Shown piece after piece: positions 52,915-62,458 of a stretch of DNA of 64,000 nucleotides (the stretch's first letter is position 1; the number at the start of each line of letters is the position of its first letter). Below the pieces are notes generated by a model that saw only the letters and a list, made by a program, of their open reading frames with translations, did no database searches and was not told the DNA's origin. The stretch comes from Roseiarcus sp963813195 (GTDB lineage: Bacteria; Pseudomonadota; Alphaproteobacteria; Rhizobiales; Beijerinckiaceae): contig CAWEYC010000042.1 in assembly GCA_963813195.1 (NCBI GenBank), positions 26,559-90,558 on the forward strand, written 5' to 3'. A program made the position numbers and the translations under genes.

Positions 52915-54033
52915 TCATGACTTGTGCGGCAGGTATTTTGCCGATCGCGCCGCCACGTCAGCCCATTCTTGATCTGTAAGCCGGGCCGCGCCGATGAACT
53001 TGTTCGTATAAAGCTGATCAATAGGTGGAATATCGGTCGTCGCCATATAGGTCCCGACGGTCTTCGCTGTTTCCGCCATCAGGCCCGGATCCATGTAGCC
53101 AAGGCCATTCTTTTTAACGGAGTCAACCACTCCAAGCGCGGTGCTCACAGCCTGCCCATATTCGATCACCTTCTGGTTGGCGCTGCTGCCGCCCTGGAAT
53201 TCCTTCACGCTGTCGATATGAATTTCGACGGATTTTTCGGGATTGAGATAGACGTATTTGAGGCCTTCCATCAGACCGTCGACGAATGCCTGACAAAGCT
53301 CAGGCTTTTTCTGGATTGTCGACTGTTTGCACGCAACGACGTTGCTGAAGCTTTTGATGCCGTAGTCGTCGTAGAGAATGCTGTTTATTTCGAGTCCCTG
53401 CGCCCACAGGCTTGGGGCAATGCTGCCGAAGAAATTGCCTTCCGCTTTTACCTCCTTTTCGATGAGCGCCTTGATGAGAGCGGACGCATCCATCGTGACC
53501 TTATTGACCTTGCTGTCGTCGATGCCGGTCGCCTTGACGAAGGCTGGCCACAGTTGGAAGTCACCGCTTCCGACGTCGAATGCGACCGTCTGACCCTCAA
53601 GTTGCTTGGGTGTGACGATCCCACTCTCCTTCAGCGAGAAGATGCCGATGGGCGAGCGCGGCCAAAGACCTGCGACCGCGACGAGGTCGAGTCCGCGCCC
53701 GGCGCAGTTGAGCATGACGTTGAAATCCAGGATGCCGAAATCGTAATGCCCCTGGTCGACCGGCACACATACCTGGCCCGACCCGAACCCTCGGTCGATG
53801 GCGACGTCGAGTCCGCGTTTGGCGAAGAAGCCCATCTTTTTGGCGACGAATGTGTAACTGAAGGTGCCAAGGGGTAGCCAAGGCAGCGTCAATTTCACTG
53901 GGGTTGCGGCGCGAACGATAGCCGGCATGGCGATGCTCATCGCGCCACTCGCGCCGAGAGTACCGGTCAGCTTCAGAAAAGAGCGTCGATCCACGGTCAT
54001 TGGTTGCATCTTCTCCTGTTGGTTCGACGACAT
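52915..54033 (-). CDS. ABC transporter substrate-binding protein (NMT1/SsuA type), Tat-exported
   Basis: A 372-residue protein with a Tat signal (VDRRSFLKLTGTLGASG) cleaved near residue 43 after VRAA. The body is NMT1/SsuA-like: LPWLPLGTFSYTFVAKKMGFF, YDFGILDFNVMLN, QLEGQTVAFDVGSGDF. This family binds nitrates, sulfonates, pyrimidines or aromatic compounds. Start may be ATG 54033, 54009 or 54000; AGGAG lies just before 54009. Placed between the permease gene and the Mo-hydroxylase genes in one operon. Confidence 0.92.
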   Translation of the reverse strand: MSSNQQEKMQPMTVDRRSFLKLTGTLGASGAMSIAMPAIVRAATPVKLTLPWLPLGTFSYTFVAKKMGFFAKRGLDVAIDRGFGSGQVCVPVDQGHYDFGILDFNVMLNCAGRGLDLVAVAGLWPRSPIGIFSLKESGIVTPKQLEGQTVAFDVGSGDFQLWPAFVKATGIDDSKVNKVTMDASALIKALIEKEVKAEGNFFGSIAPSLWAQGLEINSILYDDYGIKSFSNVVACKQSTIQKKPELCQAFVDGLMEGLKYVYLNPEKSVEIHIDSVKEFQGGSSANQKVIEYGQAVSTALGVVDSVKKNGLGYMDPGLMAETAKTVGTYMATTDIPPIDQLYTNKFIGAARLTDQEWADVAARSAKYLPHKS

Positions 54034-54111
54034 GCCGAGAAAGAAATAAACGTATCGGCGGTCGCGTCGAGACGTTTGGCGGTGCTGTTGGCCAACGGCT
54101 TGTTCGCCACG

Positions 54112-54903
54112 TCAGCCTCTTTTCTCGACGGTCGCATCGGGCTGTGCTTGCCAGTAAACGGCGCGGCGCTCGACTTCCACGATGATCCAGTACAGGACAA
54201 GCCCGCCAATGCTCAATGCCAGAATCGCAGCCATCATCAGGGGGGTGTCGAGCAATCCGCCCGACAATTTTATGAGATAGCCGATGCCTTGCTGGGAAGC
54301 GACGAACTCCGACACAATCACCCCGATTATGGCCAGCGTGATGGAAATCTTCATTCCGCCGAAGATGTACGGCAGCGCGTGCGGCATACGGATCTTCCAG
54401 AAAATCTGCCAGCGCGATCCCATGAAGACCCTAGCCATCTTGTAAATATCCTCATCGACGGACTGAAATCCCATCGTGGCGTTAATCGTCATCGGGAAGA
54501 AGGCGATTAAAAACGCCAGCAATACGCAGGATGTGGCGCCCGTTCCGAACCAAACGATGAAGAGGGGAGCGATCGCTATCTTGGGAACAACCTGCGACAC
54601 GATGAGAACCGGATAGAACCCTCGACGTATGACCTCCGAATAGGTGATAAGGATCGCGACGAACACACCGCCGACGACCGAGAGCGCGAAGCCAAGGATG
54701 GTCAGATAGAGAGATGGCCACAAATGCGTCAGGATCAGGTCATGTCGCTCGACCATCACTTCGACGATCTTGGAGGGCGTGGGAAGGATGATGCTCCTGA
54801 CCCCAAGGATGCGGACGGTCGCCTCCCATACCAGGAGTATTGCCGCCATGACCATAACTGGCCAGAACGCGGTGGCGATCGACGCACGAATCCTATTTTT
54901 CAT
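54112..54903 (-). CDS. ABC transporter permease (NitT/TauT type)
   Basis: A 263-residue permease with about six helices. The EAA-like loop reads MARVFMGSRWQIFWKIRMPHALPYIFGG, diagnostic of BPD_transp_1 permeases of the nitrate/sulfonate/taurine family. It overlaps the ATPase gene end by 11 bases. Together with the ATPase and the Tat-exported binding protein it forms a complete importer. Confidence 0.93.
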   Translation of the reverse strand: MKNRIRASIATAFWPVMVMAAILLVWEATVRILGVRSIILPTPSKIVEVMVERHDLILTHLWPSLYLTILGFALSVVGGVFVAILITYSEVIRRGFYPVLIVSQVVPKIAIAPLFIVWFGTGATSCVLLAFLIAFFPMTINATMGFQSVDEDIYKMARVFMGSRWQIFWKIRMPHALPYIFGGMKISITLAIIGVIVSEFVASQQGIGYLIKLSGGLLDTPLMMAAILALSIGGLVLYWIIVEVERRAVYWQAQPDATVEKRG

Positions 54904-55702
54904 GACTCATCTCTATCGATTTGCGCAGGCGGCGAATATATCTGTTGAAGTCGTCCTCTTCCGTCATACCGACGTGCCGTGGACGCGGCAGATCGATTTT
55001 GACGTCGTCGACGACCGTCGCAGGGCGCCTGCCCATCACGAGCACCCGATCGGAAAGGAAAGCCGCCTCGCGAATGCTGTGCGTGACGAACACCACCGTC
55101 TTCTTGTTCGATTGCCAGATGCGCTGCAGCTCGATCGTCATGTCGTCGCGCGTGATGGCGTCCAGCGCGCTGAATGGCTCGTCCATCAGCAGAGTGCTGG
55201 GGTCGTGAACGAGCGCGCGGCAGATGGCCGCGCGCTGCCGCATACCGCCTGAAAGCTGGCGCGGCAGCGCATCGGCGAATTCGTCGAGCTTGGTCATTTT
55301 GAGGAGCTCGAGCGCGCGGGGTCGATACTTCTCGCGAGGAAGCCGGAGGAGCTCGATCGGAAAAAGAACGTTGTCGATGATCGTTCGCCAAGGCAGGAGC
55401 ACCGGGCTCTGGAACACGACGCCGACATCCGGCCGTGGCGCGGTTACGCGCTTTTCCGCAAGAACGACTTCACCCGACGTAGGGGTCGTCAATCCCGCGA
55501 TCATCATCAGCAAGGTGCTTTTGCCGCACCCGCTAGGCCCCAAGAGGCTGACGAATTCCCCATCAGCTATATCGGCGGTGACGTCCCGGATTGCCTCCAG
55601 TCCGTCGAACACTTTCCTGACGCCCGCAATTTGGAGGGCGGGGCGACCTTTCGGCAAGCTCTCTCGTCCCACCTTGGGTGCAAGGCTCGGGGTGTCCGCC
55701 AT
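54893..55702 (-). CDS. ABC transporter ATP-binding protein (NitT/TauT type)
   Basis: A 269-residue ATPase: LLGPSGCGKSTLLMMIAG (Walker A), QSPVLLPWRTIIDNV (Q-loop), LSGGMRQRAAICRAL (signature), LLMDEPFSALD (Walker B) and VTHSIREAAFLSD. Start at ATG 55702 with GGAGA six bases upstream; a longer frame adds an Arg/Gly-rich non-family peptide. First gene of a seven-gene operon; a good sigma-70-like promoter lies upstream at 55797-55825. Confidence 0.94.
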   Translation of the reverse strand: MADTPSLAPKVGRESLPKGRPALQIAGVRKVFDGLEAIRDVTADIADGEFVSLLGPSGCGKSTLLMMIAGLTTPTSGEVVLAEKRVTAPRPDVGVVFQSPVLLPWRTIIDNVLFPIELLRLPREKYRPRALELLKMTKLDEFADALPRQLSGGMRQRAAICRALVHDPSTLLMDEPFSALDAITRDDMTIELQRIWQSNKKTVVFVTHSIREAAFLSDRVLVMGRRPATVVDDVKIDLPRPRHVGMTEEDDFNRYIRRLRKSIEMSHEK

Positions 55703-56024
55703 ATCGTCTCCATTAGCCCGAGATTTGCCGCGGCCTCGTCCTCGCCACGACGTGAGGTTCAAGATGGCGCCCTGGGAACATTCTATTATCCTATCATTAA
55801 TAAGTTAAGATTGATTCGCTTTCAAGCGATATCGGACGAGGCGGGAGCCACATCGGGATCCTTGCCTTCGCGGAATAGGGGAGGGCGAGCGCGCCGGACG
55901 CGGCGGTTGATCCGTTTTGCTTCGCCCCCGTGGTTTCCGGACGTCGCCATTTCTCCTCAAGCCTTGGACAAGGAAAAGGACAGTATGTGTCTCGGCCCTT
56001 GCGCCAGGCGCAGACGACCCGCGG
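55703..56024. other. intergenic region between the RND and Mo-hydroxylase operons
   Basis: About 320 bases between two minus-strand operons. The part 55780-55830 is distinctly A+T-rich and carries the promoter described separately. No small gene or terminator hairpin with a T run was recognised in the rest, which follows the stop of the second RND pump. Confidence 0.45.
55797..55825 (-). promoter_or_regulatory. sigma-70-like promoter of the importer/Mo-hydroxylase operon
   Basis: On the minus strand TTGAAA (55825-55820) and TATTAA (55802-55797) are separated by exactly 17 bases in an A+T-rich island. Transcription would start near 55790, giving a leader of about 90 bases before the ATG at 55702. 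Confidence 0.5.
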
Positions 56025-59000
56025 TTACTCCGACAAAGGTTGGCGTCTGCCGCGCCATAGCAACCGGGAAGCGACGCTGCCCAGCTTGAGACGTAGACGA
56101 TCGAGAGAAAGATAGATCACCGGCGTCGTGTAGAGCGTGAAGATCTGACTGAGTATCAGCCCTCCCATCACGGTGATGCCGAGTGGTTGACGCAGCGATG
56201 CTCCCTGGCCGATGCCGATCGCGAGCGGCACGGCGCCGAGCACCGCCGCGGCCGTGGTCATCGTGATCGGCCGCAGACGGATGACGGCCGCCTCGTGTAT
56301 GGCGTCCTTCCCGTTACGCTTCTCGTGGCGTTCCAGATGGATGGCGAAATCGATCATCATGATGGCGTTCTTCTTCACGATGCCGATGAGAAGGATGATG
56401 CCGATCAGCGCGATCATCGAGAACGGCACGTCGAACAGCAGGAGCGCCAGCGTGGCGCCGATCCCGGCCGAGGGCAGCGTCGATAGAATGGTTAGCGGAT
56501 GAATGGTATTCTCGTAGAGAATGCCCAGCACGATATACACGGCTACAAGCGCTGCGAGGATCAAAAGCGGTATTGTGGCCAGAGAATGAGCAAAAACCTG
56601 CGCCGAGCCCTGGAAGTTGCCGTGGATCGAGGCGGGCGCGCCCAAGTCGCGCATCGTCGAATCGATCGTCGCCTGTGCGGCGCTGAGCGATCCTCCCGGC
56701 GGCAGGTTGAACGAGATCGTCGCCGCGATGAGGCCGCTCTGGTGGTTGACCTGGATCGCCGTATGGTTGTTGACGAACTTAGCCAAGGCGGACGCCGGCA
56801 CCATCGTTTCGGCGGCCGTACTGTCGGCGCTGCCGCTGGACGTGCCGCCACGGCTGTTGGATATCGCGTTCGTCGCCTGGTTTGCCTGGGCGTTGGCATT
56901 GAGCGTATTCGTGCTCGACGAAGCCGCCTGGGGCGCCACGACCGATGCGAACGCCTTCACGCCGCTGACCGTACCGCCCGGCATCTGCGTCTGCTGCGTT
57001 CCGGCAACATTGCCGGCTGCCGTACTGAAGAAAATCCGATCGAGCTGCTGTGGATATTGCCAGTATTTCGGCGCGACCTCCATCACCACGAAATACTGGT
57101 TGTACGGGTTATAGACGGTCGAGACGGTGCGCTGGCCGAAAGAGTCGTAAAGCACTGCGTCGATCTGATTCGGCGTGAGGCGGTAGCGCGCCGCCGTGGG
57201 GCGGTCGATCGTCACATAGGTCTGCAGCCCGTTCTGCTGCATATCGGTATTGACGTCGGTCAATTGCCCCGGATGCTTACCAAGCTCGGCAACTAGTTTT
57301 GGAACGAGTTTGTATATCGCATTGGCGTCATCACCGCTCAGGGTATACTGATATTCCGCCGCCGATTGCCTGCCGCCGATATGCAAGTCCTGCTGCGCCT
57401 GCAAGAAAAGCCTTGCCCCGGAAATGCCGTTCAGCTTGGGGCGCAAGCGCTGGACGATCTGCGCCGCCGAAACGCCCCGCTCGGCGAGCGGTTTGAGCTC
57501 GATGTAGATATTCGCGGTATTGCCGGCGCGGCCGGCGGAACCCGAACCGGCAAAGCCGAAAACCGAGGCGACCCCGGGATCTTTCTGCACGATGCCCTGC
57601 AACAGGGCGAGTTTTTTGGACATCGCCGGAAAGGAGATGTCCTGATCGGCGATGATCTGCCCGAGCACGATGCCCGTATCCTGTTCGGGGAAGAACGTCG
57701 ACGGCAACAGCTTGAATAAATAGACATTCCCGACGATCAGGCCGATCAGAACGAGGCCGACGAGCAGCGTACGATCGAGTACAACGTGCAGTCCGCGCGC
57801 ATAGGCGTTCCTGAATCGATCGAACTGGCTCTCCGCCCAGACGGCCCAGCGCGCCCTGGAATGCAACTCCGCGCGCTGGTTGAGGACGTGGGCGCACATG
57901 CACGGCGTAATGGTGAGCGAGATCACCATCGAGAACAGAATGGCGATCGTCAGCGTCACCGCGAACTCGTGGAACACGAGACCGACGGTGCCCGGCATCA
58001 GCAATATGGGAATGAACACCGCGATCAGGGACAGGCTCATCGAGATCACCGTGAAGCTGACCTCGGCGCTGCCGCGCAGGGCCGCTTCCCGTGGACTGAG
58101 GCCCGAGTTGAGATGGCGCACGATGTTCTCGAGCACGACGACGGCGTCATCCACGACGAAGCCGGTGCCGATGGTCAGCGCCATCAGCGAAAGATTGTCG
58201 ATGCTGTAGCCGAGCAGATACATCGGCCCGAACGTGCCGATGATCGACAATGGCAGAGCCACCGCCGGTATCCAGGTCGAACGCGCCGATTGGAGGAAGA
58301 CGAAAACCACCGCGATCACCAGCGCCACGGCGATGGCGAGGGTACGCTCGGTGTCGCCTACAGCGGCGTTGACCGACTGCGAGCGATCCATGGCGACGTT
58401 GATATGCACGCCGCGCGGCAATGTCGCCTGGACCGACGGCAGGACCTTGCGGATTTGCGCATCGGTCTCGACGATGTTGGCGCCGGGAATCGGAAAAACG
58501 ATGACGCCGACCGCCGACTTGCCGTTGTACAGACCGACATTGCGGATATTCTCGTTCGAGTCTCTCACTTCCGCGACATCGTGCAACAGAACGGGCGAGC
58601 CTTTGCGATAGGCGATGACGAGATTCCTGTAGTCCGCCGCGACGGTCGCCTGATCGTTGGAGGTGACCTCGAAGCGTTGATCGCCCTGGTCGATATCGCC
58701 CTTGGCGCTGTCTGCGTTGGCGGCGGAGACAGCGGCCCGGACGTCTTCCATGCCGATGCCGTAGCTGTTGAGCTTATCCGGTTCGAGCTCGATGCGGACG
58801 GAAGGCAACGCGGCGCCGCCAAGGGTGATTTGGCCGACGCCCGTGACCTGGGAGAGCTGTTGCTGAATCACCGTATCGGCGCTGTCGTAAAGCTGCGCCT
58901 TGGTCAGCGTGTCCGACGTCAGCGCCAAAATCATGATCGGCGAATCCGACGGGTTATATTGACGCCAGGTCGGGTTGCCGCGCAATGTCGTCGGCAGGTC

Positions 59001-59351
59001 GGCCCGTGCGGCCTGGATCGCCGCCTGGACGTCGCGCGAGGCGCCGTCGATGTCGCGGCTGACATCGAATTGGGCGATGATCCTCGACGCGCCGACGTAG
59101 CTGGTCGAAGTCAGCTGAGTAACGCCGGCGATCGTGGCCATGCGCTTTTCCAACGGCTCGGCGACGGTGGCGGCCATGATTTCGGGCGCGGCTCCCGCCA
59201 TGTTCGCCTGGACGACCACCACGGGAAAGGTGATGTTCGGCAAGGGCGCGACGGGCAGGTAGAAATAGGCGAGCGCGCCCGACAGGAAGATCGCGATGGC
59301 TAGCAGCGTCGTCGCCACCGGCCGGTCGATGAAGAGGGCGGGGATGTTCAC
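56025..59351 (-). CDS. RND multidrug efflux pump, inner-membrane transporter (MdtC-like), with low-complexity insert
   Basis: A 1108-residue RND pump of the AcrB/MdtB/MdtC type. Proton-relay residues are present: the Asp pair in GFVVDDAVVVLENIV (fourth membrane helix) and Lys in IGIVKKNAIMMIDFA (tenth). Two large periplasmic loops follow helices one and seven. Residues about 785-855 are an unusual Ser/Thr/Asn/Gln/Ala-rich insertion (QAASSSTNTLNANAQANQ and SSGSADSTAAET), explaining why it is about 70 residues longer than its neighbour. Its ATG overlaps the stop of the other pump gene (4 bases). Last gene of the operon; no outer-membrane channel gene follows. Confidence 0.94.
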   Translation of the reverse strand: MNIPALFIDRPVATTLLAIAIFLSGALAYFYLPVAPLPNITFPVVVVQANMAGAAPEIMAATVAEPLEKRMATIAGVTQLTSTSYVGASRIIAQFDVSRDIDGASRDVQAAIQAARADLPTTLRGNPTWRQYNPSDSPIMILALTSDTLTKAQLYDSADTVIQQQLSQVTGVGQITLGGAALPSVRIELEPDKLNSYGIGMEDVRAAVSAANADSAKGDIDQGDQRFEVTSNDQATVAADYRNLVIAYRKGSPVLLHDVAEVRDSNENIRNVGLYNGKSAVGVIVFPIPGANIVETDAQIRKVLPSVQATLPRGVHINVAMDRSQSVNAAVGDTERTLAIAVALVIAVVFVFLQSARSTWIPAVALPLSIIGTFGPMYLLGYSIDNLSLMALTIGTGFVVDDAVVVLENIVRHLNSGLSPREAALRGSAEVSFTVISMSLSLIAVFIPILLMPGTVGLVFHEFAVTLTIAILFSMVISLTITPCMCAHVLNQRAELHSRARWAVWAESQFDRFRNAYARGLHVVLDRTLLVGLVLIGLIVGNVYLFKLLPSTFFPEQDTGIVLGQIIADQDISFPAMSKKLALLQGIVQKDPGVASVFGFAGSGSAGRAGNTANIYIELKPLAERGVSAAQIVQRLRPKLNGISGARLFLQAQQDLHIGGRQSAAEYQYTLSGDDANAIYKLVPKLVAELGKHPGQLTDVNTDMQQNGLQTYVTIDRPTAARYRLTPNQIDAVLYDSFGQRTVSTVYNPYNQYFVVMEVAPKYWQYPQQLDRIFFSTAAGNVAGTQQTQMPGGTVSGVKAFASVVAPQAASSSTNTLNANAQANQATNAISNSRGGTSSGSADSTAAETMVPASALAKFVNNHTAIQVNHQSGLIAATISFNLPPGGSLSAAQATIDSTMRDLGAPASIHGNFQGSAQVFAHSLATIPLLILAALVAVYIVLGILYENTIHPLTILSTLPSAGIGATLALLLFDVPFSMIALIGIILLIGIVKKNAIMMIDFAIHLERHEKRNGKDAIHEAAVIRLRPITMTTAAAVLGAVPLAIGIGQGASLRQPLGITVMGGLILSQIFTLYTTPVIYLSLDRLRLKLGSVASRLLWRGRRQPLSE

Positions 59352-62300
59352 GGCGCGCTCTCGGCCGCGGGCTGGGCCGCCCTGCGGCGGCCGATCCGCT
59401 TTGCGAGACGGTCGAAGGCGAGGTAGATCACTGGTGAGGTGAACAGCGTCAAGACTTGGCTCAAGGCGAGGCCGCCGATGATCGCCAAGCCCAGCGGCCG
59501 GCGCAACTCAGAGCCCGTGCCCGAGCCGAGCAGCATCGGCAGAGCGCCAAGCATCGCCGCGAGCGTGGTCATCAGAATCGGCCGGAACCGTAGCAGCGAC
59601 GCCTCGAAAATTGCTTCCTCGGGCGACTTGCCGTGCTCGCGCTCGGCTTCGAGGGCGAAGTCGACGATCATGATCGCGTTCTTCTTGACGATCCCGATGA
59701 GCAGGACGATGCCGATGACGCCGATCACGTCGAGATCCTTGCCGGCGATCATCAGCGCAAGCAGCGCCCCGATGCCGGCCGAGGGCAGCGTCGAAAGAAT
59801 TGTCACCGGATGAATGAAACTCTCGTACAGCACGCCCAGCACGATGTAGACGGCGACGAGCGCCGCGATTAGCAGGAACACCTCACTCGAAAGGGAATCC
59901 TCGAAAGCCTGCGCTGCGCCCTGGAAGCTGCTCGTGATCGACGACGGCAGATGCGCCGCCCGAATCGCCCCGTTGATTTCGTCGACCGCCGTGCTGAGCG
60001 ACGCGCCCTCAGTTAGATTGAACGATACGGTGACCGCGGGGAACTGCGCCAGATGGCTGATGACGAGCGGCGTCTTCCCGACCTTGATGTCGGCAATGGC
60101 GGAAAGCGGCACCTGACCCGCGCCGGCGGTCTGGGTGGGCAGATAGAGCGACCCCAAGGATTTCAGGTCGGGCAAGCGATCGCGCTTGGCCACGAGTATC
60201 ACGCGGTACTGCGTCGACTGGTTGAAGATCGTCGTGACGATGCGCTGGCCGAGCGCGTCGTAAAGCGCGTTGTCGATCGTCGCCGGGGTGATGCCGTAGC
60301 GCGCGGCAAGCTGTCGATTGACCTCGACGTTGACCGTCAACCCCTCGTTGTTCAGGTCGCTGGCGACGTCGGTGATCGACTTGATCTGCCGCATCTTGTC
60401 GACGATCTCAGGCACGTATTTCGCGAAGTCCCGCTGGCTCGGCCCGCGCAGGACGAACTGATACTGATTGGGCGAAATCGTCGTGTTGAGCGTGAGATCC
60501 TGTTCGGGTTGCAGGTAGAGCTTGATGCCCGGAACATCCGCCACTTCGCCTTGAATGCGCCTTGCGATCTGCGCGGCGGTGAGCGAACGGTCGTCGACTC
60601 CCTTGAGATTGAGGAGAAAGCGGCCATTGTTCAGGGTGGCGTTCGTGCCGTCGATCCCGACGTACGAGGTGAGGCTGGTCACGTCAGGATCTTTCAGGAT
60701 CGAGTCGGCCAGCGCCTTCTGCCGCGCCGCCATCGCCTGGTACGAGACCGAGTTGTCGGCGATGCTGATCCCCTGGATGACGCCGACATCCTGCACGGGG
60801 AACAGTCCCTTCGGAATGACGACGTACAGGTATCCCGTCAGTACCACGGTGATGATCGCGACGAGCAGGGTCAGTCCCTGATGGCGCAGCACCCAGCGCA
60901 GGCCGCGCTCGTAGGCGCCCAGCGTCCTGTTGAACAATCCTTCGCTGATGCGTTCGAACCGGCTCGGGTCGCGTTCGGACTGGCGATGCAGCATGCGCGC
61001 GCAGAGCATCGGCACGAGGATCAACGAGACGATGCCGGAAAGCACGATCGTGATCGCGAGCGTGACCGCAAATTCGCTGAACAGGCGTCCGATCACGCCG
61101 CCCATGAACAACAACGGGATGAGCACCGCGATCAGCGATACGGTCAGCGAGAGAATGGTAAAGCCGATCTGCCCGGCTCCGGCCAGCGCCGCTTCGAGGG
61201 GGGGCATGCCCTCCTCGAGGTGGCGCACGATGTTCTCGATCATCACGATCGAATCGTCGACGACGAAGCCGGTGGCGATGATCAGCGCCATCAGCGAGAG
61301 GTTGTCTATCGAGTAGCCGAGCTTGTACATCACCGCCAATGTACCGATCAGCGAAACTGGCACGGAAATGCTGGGAATGATCGTCGCCGGCAGATTCCGC
61401 AAGAAAACGAAGATCACCAGGACGACGAGCCCGATCGCGAGCACGAGTTCGAAGAAGGCGTCGCCGACCGAGGAGCGGATCACCCCGGTGCTATCGGCCA
61501 CGATGTCGACATGCATCGACGGGGGCAGGCTCGCCAGCAGCTGTGGCAACTCTCGCTTGATTTGGTCGACGGTCTTGATGACGTTGGCGCCCGGCTGGCG
61601 CTGCACGTTGAGCACGATCGCCGCCGTGCGGTTGAACCAGGCGCCTTGCTCGGTATTCTGAGCGGCCTGACTGACCGTGGCCACGTCGCGCAGCAGGACC
61701 GGCGAGCCGCCCTGATAGGCAATGATCGTGTTGAGATAATCCTGCGGATCCGAAATCTGATCGTTGTCGTTGATCGTGTAGTCAAGTTCGGGACCGTCGA
61801 AATTCCCCTTCGGCTGGCTCAGCGTGATGTCGCTGAGCAACGTGCGCAGATCGTCGATGTTCAGACCGTAGGCGGCGAGCTTTTGCGGGTCCGCCTCCAC
61901 TCTGATCGCCGGGACGTTGCCGCCGGAAGGGCTGACGAGTCCGACGCCCGGCACCTCGGCGATCTTGGAGGCGAGTCGATTGTTGGCGACGTCCTGTAAC
62001 TGGGTGAGCGACATCGCATTGGACGTGACAGCCAGCGTCAGGATCGGCTGGTCGGCCGGATTGACCTTGGCGTAGGTCGGAGGCGCCGGCAGTCCGCTCG
62101 GCAACAGGCTGTTGGCGGCGTTGATCGCCTCCTGCACGTCCTGCTCGGCGACGTCGAGATTCAGCGAAAGATCGAATTGCAGGGTGATGATCGAGGCCGT
62201 CGCCGAGCTGAACGAGGTCATTTGCTGCAGGCCGGGAATCTGGCCGAGTTGCACCTCGAGGGGCGCCGTCACCGTGGTCGACATCACCTGCGAGCTGGCG

Positions 62301-62458
62301 CCCGGATAGAAAGTCTGCACCTGGATCGTGGGATAGTCGACGTCGGGCAAGGACGAGACGGGCAGGAAGCCCACCGAGACGAGGCCGACGAGCACGAGCG
62401 CAATCATCAGCAGCGACGTCGCCACCGGCCTGACGATGAACAGCCTGGAAATGTTCAT
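59348..62458 (-). CDS. RND multidrug efflux pump, inner-membrane transporter (MdtB-like)
   Basis: A 1036-residue RND pump of normal length. ATGFVVDDSIVMIENIV holds the proton-relay Asp pair and IGIVKKNAIMIVDFA the Lys. FFxNRT-type N-terminus reads MNISRLFIVRPVATSLLM. The two adjacent different pumps most likely assemble as a heterotrimer, as MdtB2C does in E. coli. It starts where the adaptor gene ends (62458/62459), so translation is coupled. Confidence 0.95.
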   Translation of the reverse strand: MNISRLFIVRPVATSLLMIALVLVGLVSVGFLPVSSLPDVDYPTIQVQTFYPGASSQVMSTTVTAPLEVQLGQIPGLQQMTSFSSATASIITLQFDLSLNLDVAEQDVQEAINAANSLLPSGLPAPPTYAKVNPADQPILTLAVTSNAMSLTQLQDVANNRLASKIAEVPGVGLVSPSGGNVPAIRVEADPQKLAAYGLNIDDLRTLLSDITLSQPKGNFDGPELDYTINDNDQISDPQDYLNTIIAYQGGSPVLLRDVATVSQAAQNTEQGAWFNRTAAIVLNVQRQPGANVIKTVDQIKRELPQLLASLPPSMHVDIVADSTGVIRSSVGDAFFELVLAIGLVVLVIFVFLRNLPATIIPSISVPVSLIGTLAVMYKLGYSIDNLSLMALIIATGFVVDDSIVMIENIVRHLEEGMPPLEAALAGAGQIGFTILSLTVSLIAVLIPLLFMGGVIGRLFSEFAVTLAITIVLSGIVSLILVPMLCARMLHRQSERDPSRFERISEGLFNRTLGAYERGLRWVLRHQGLTLLVAIITVVLTGYLYVVIPKGLFPVQDVGVIQGISIADNSVSYQAMAARQKALADSILKDPDVTSLTSYVGIDGTNATLNNGRFLLNLKGVDDRSLTAAQIARRIQGEVADVPGIKLYLQPEQDLTLNTTISPNQYQFVLRGPSQRDFAKYVPEIVDKMRQIKSITDVASDLNNEGLTVNVEVNRQLAARYGITPATIDNALYDALGQRIVTTIFNQSTQYRVILVAKRDRLPDLKSLGSLYLPTQTAGAGQVPLSAIADIKVGKTPLVISHLAQFPAVTVSFNLTEGASLSTAVDEINGAIRAAHLPSSITSSFQGAAQAFEDSLSSEVFLLIAALVAVYIVLGVLYESFIHPVTILSTLPSAGIGALLALMIAGKDLDVIGVIGIVLLIGIVKKNAIMIVDFALEAEREHGKSPEEAIFEASLLRFRPILMTTLAAMLGALPMLLGSGTGSELRRPLGLAIIGGLALSQVLTLFTSPVIYLAFDRLAKRIGRRRAAQPAAESAP

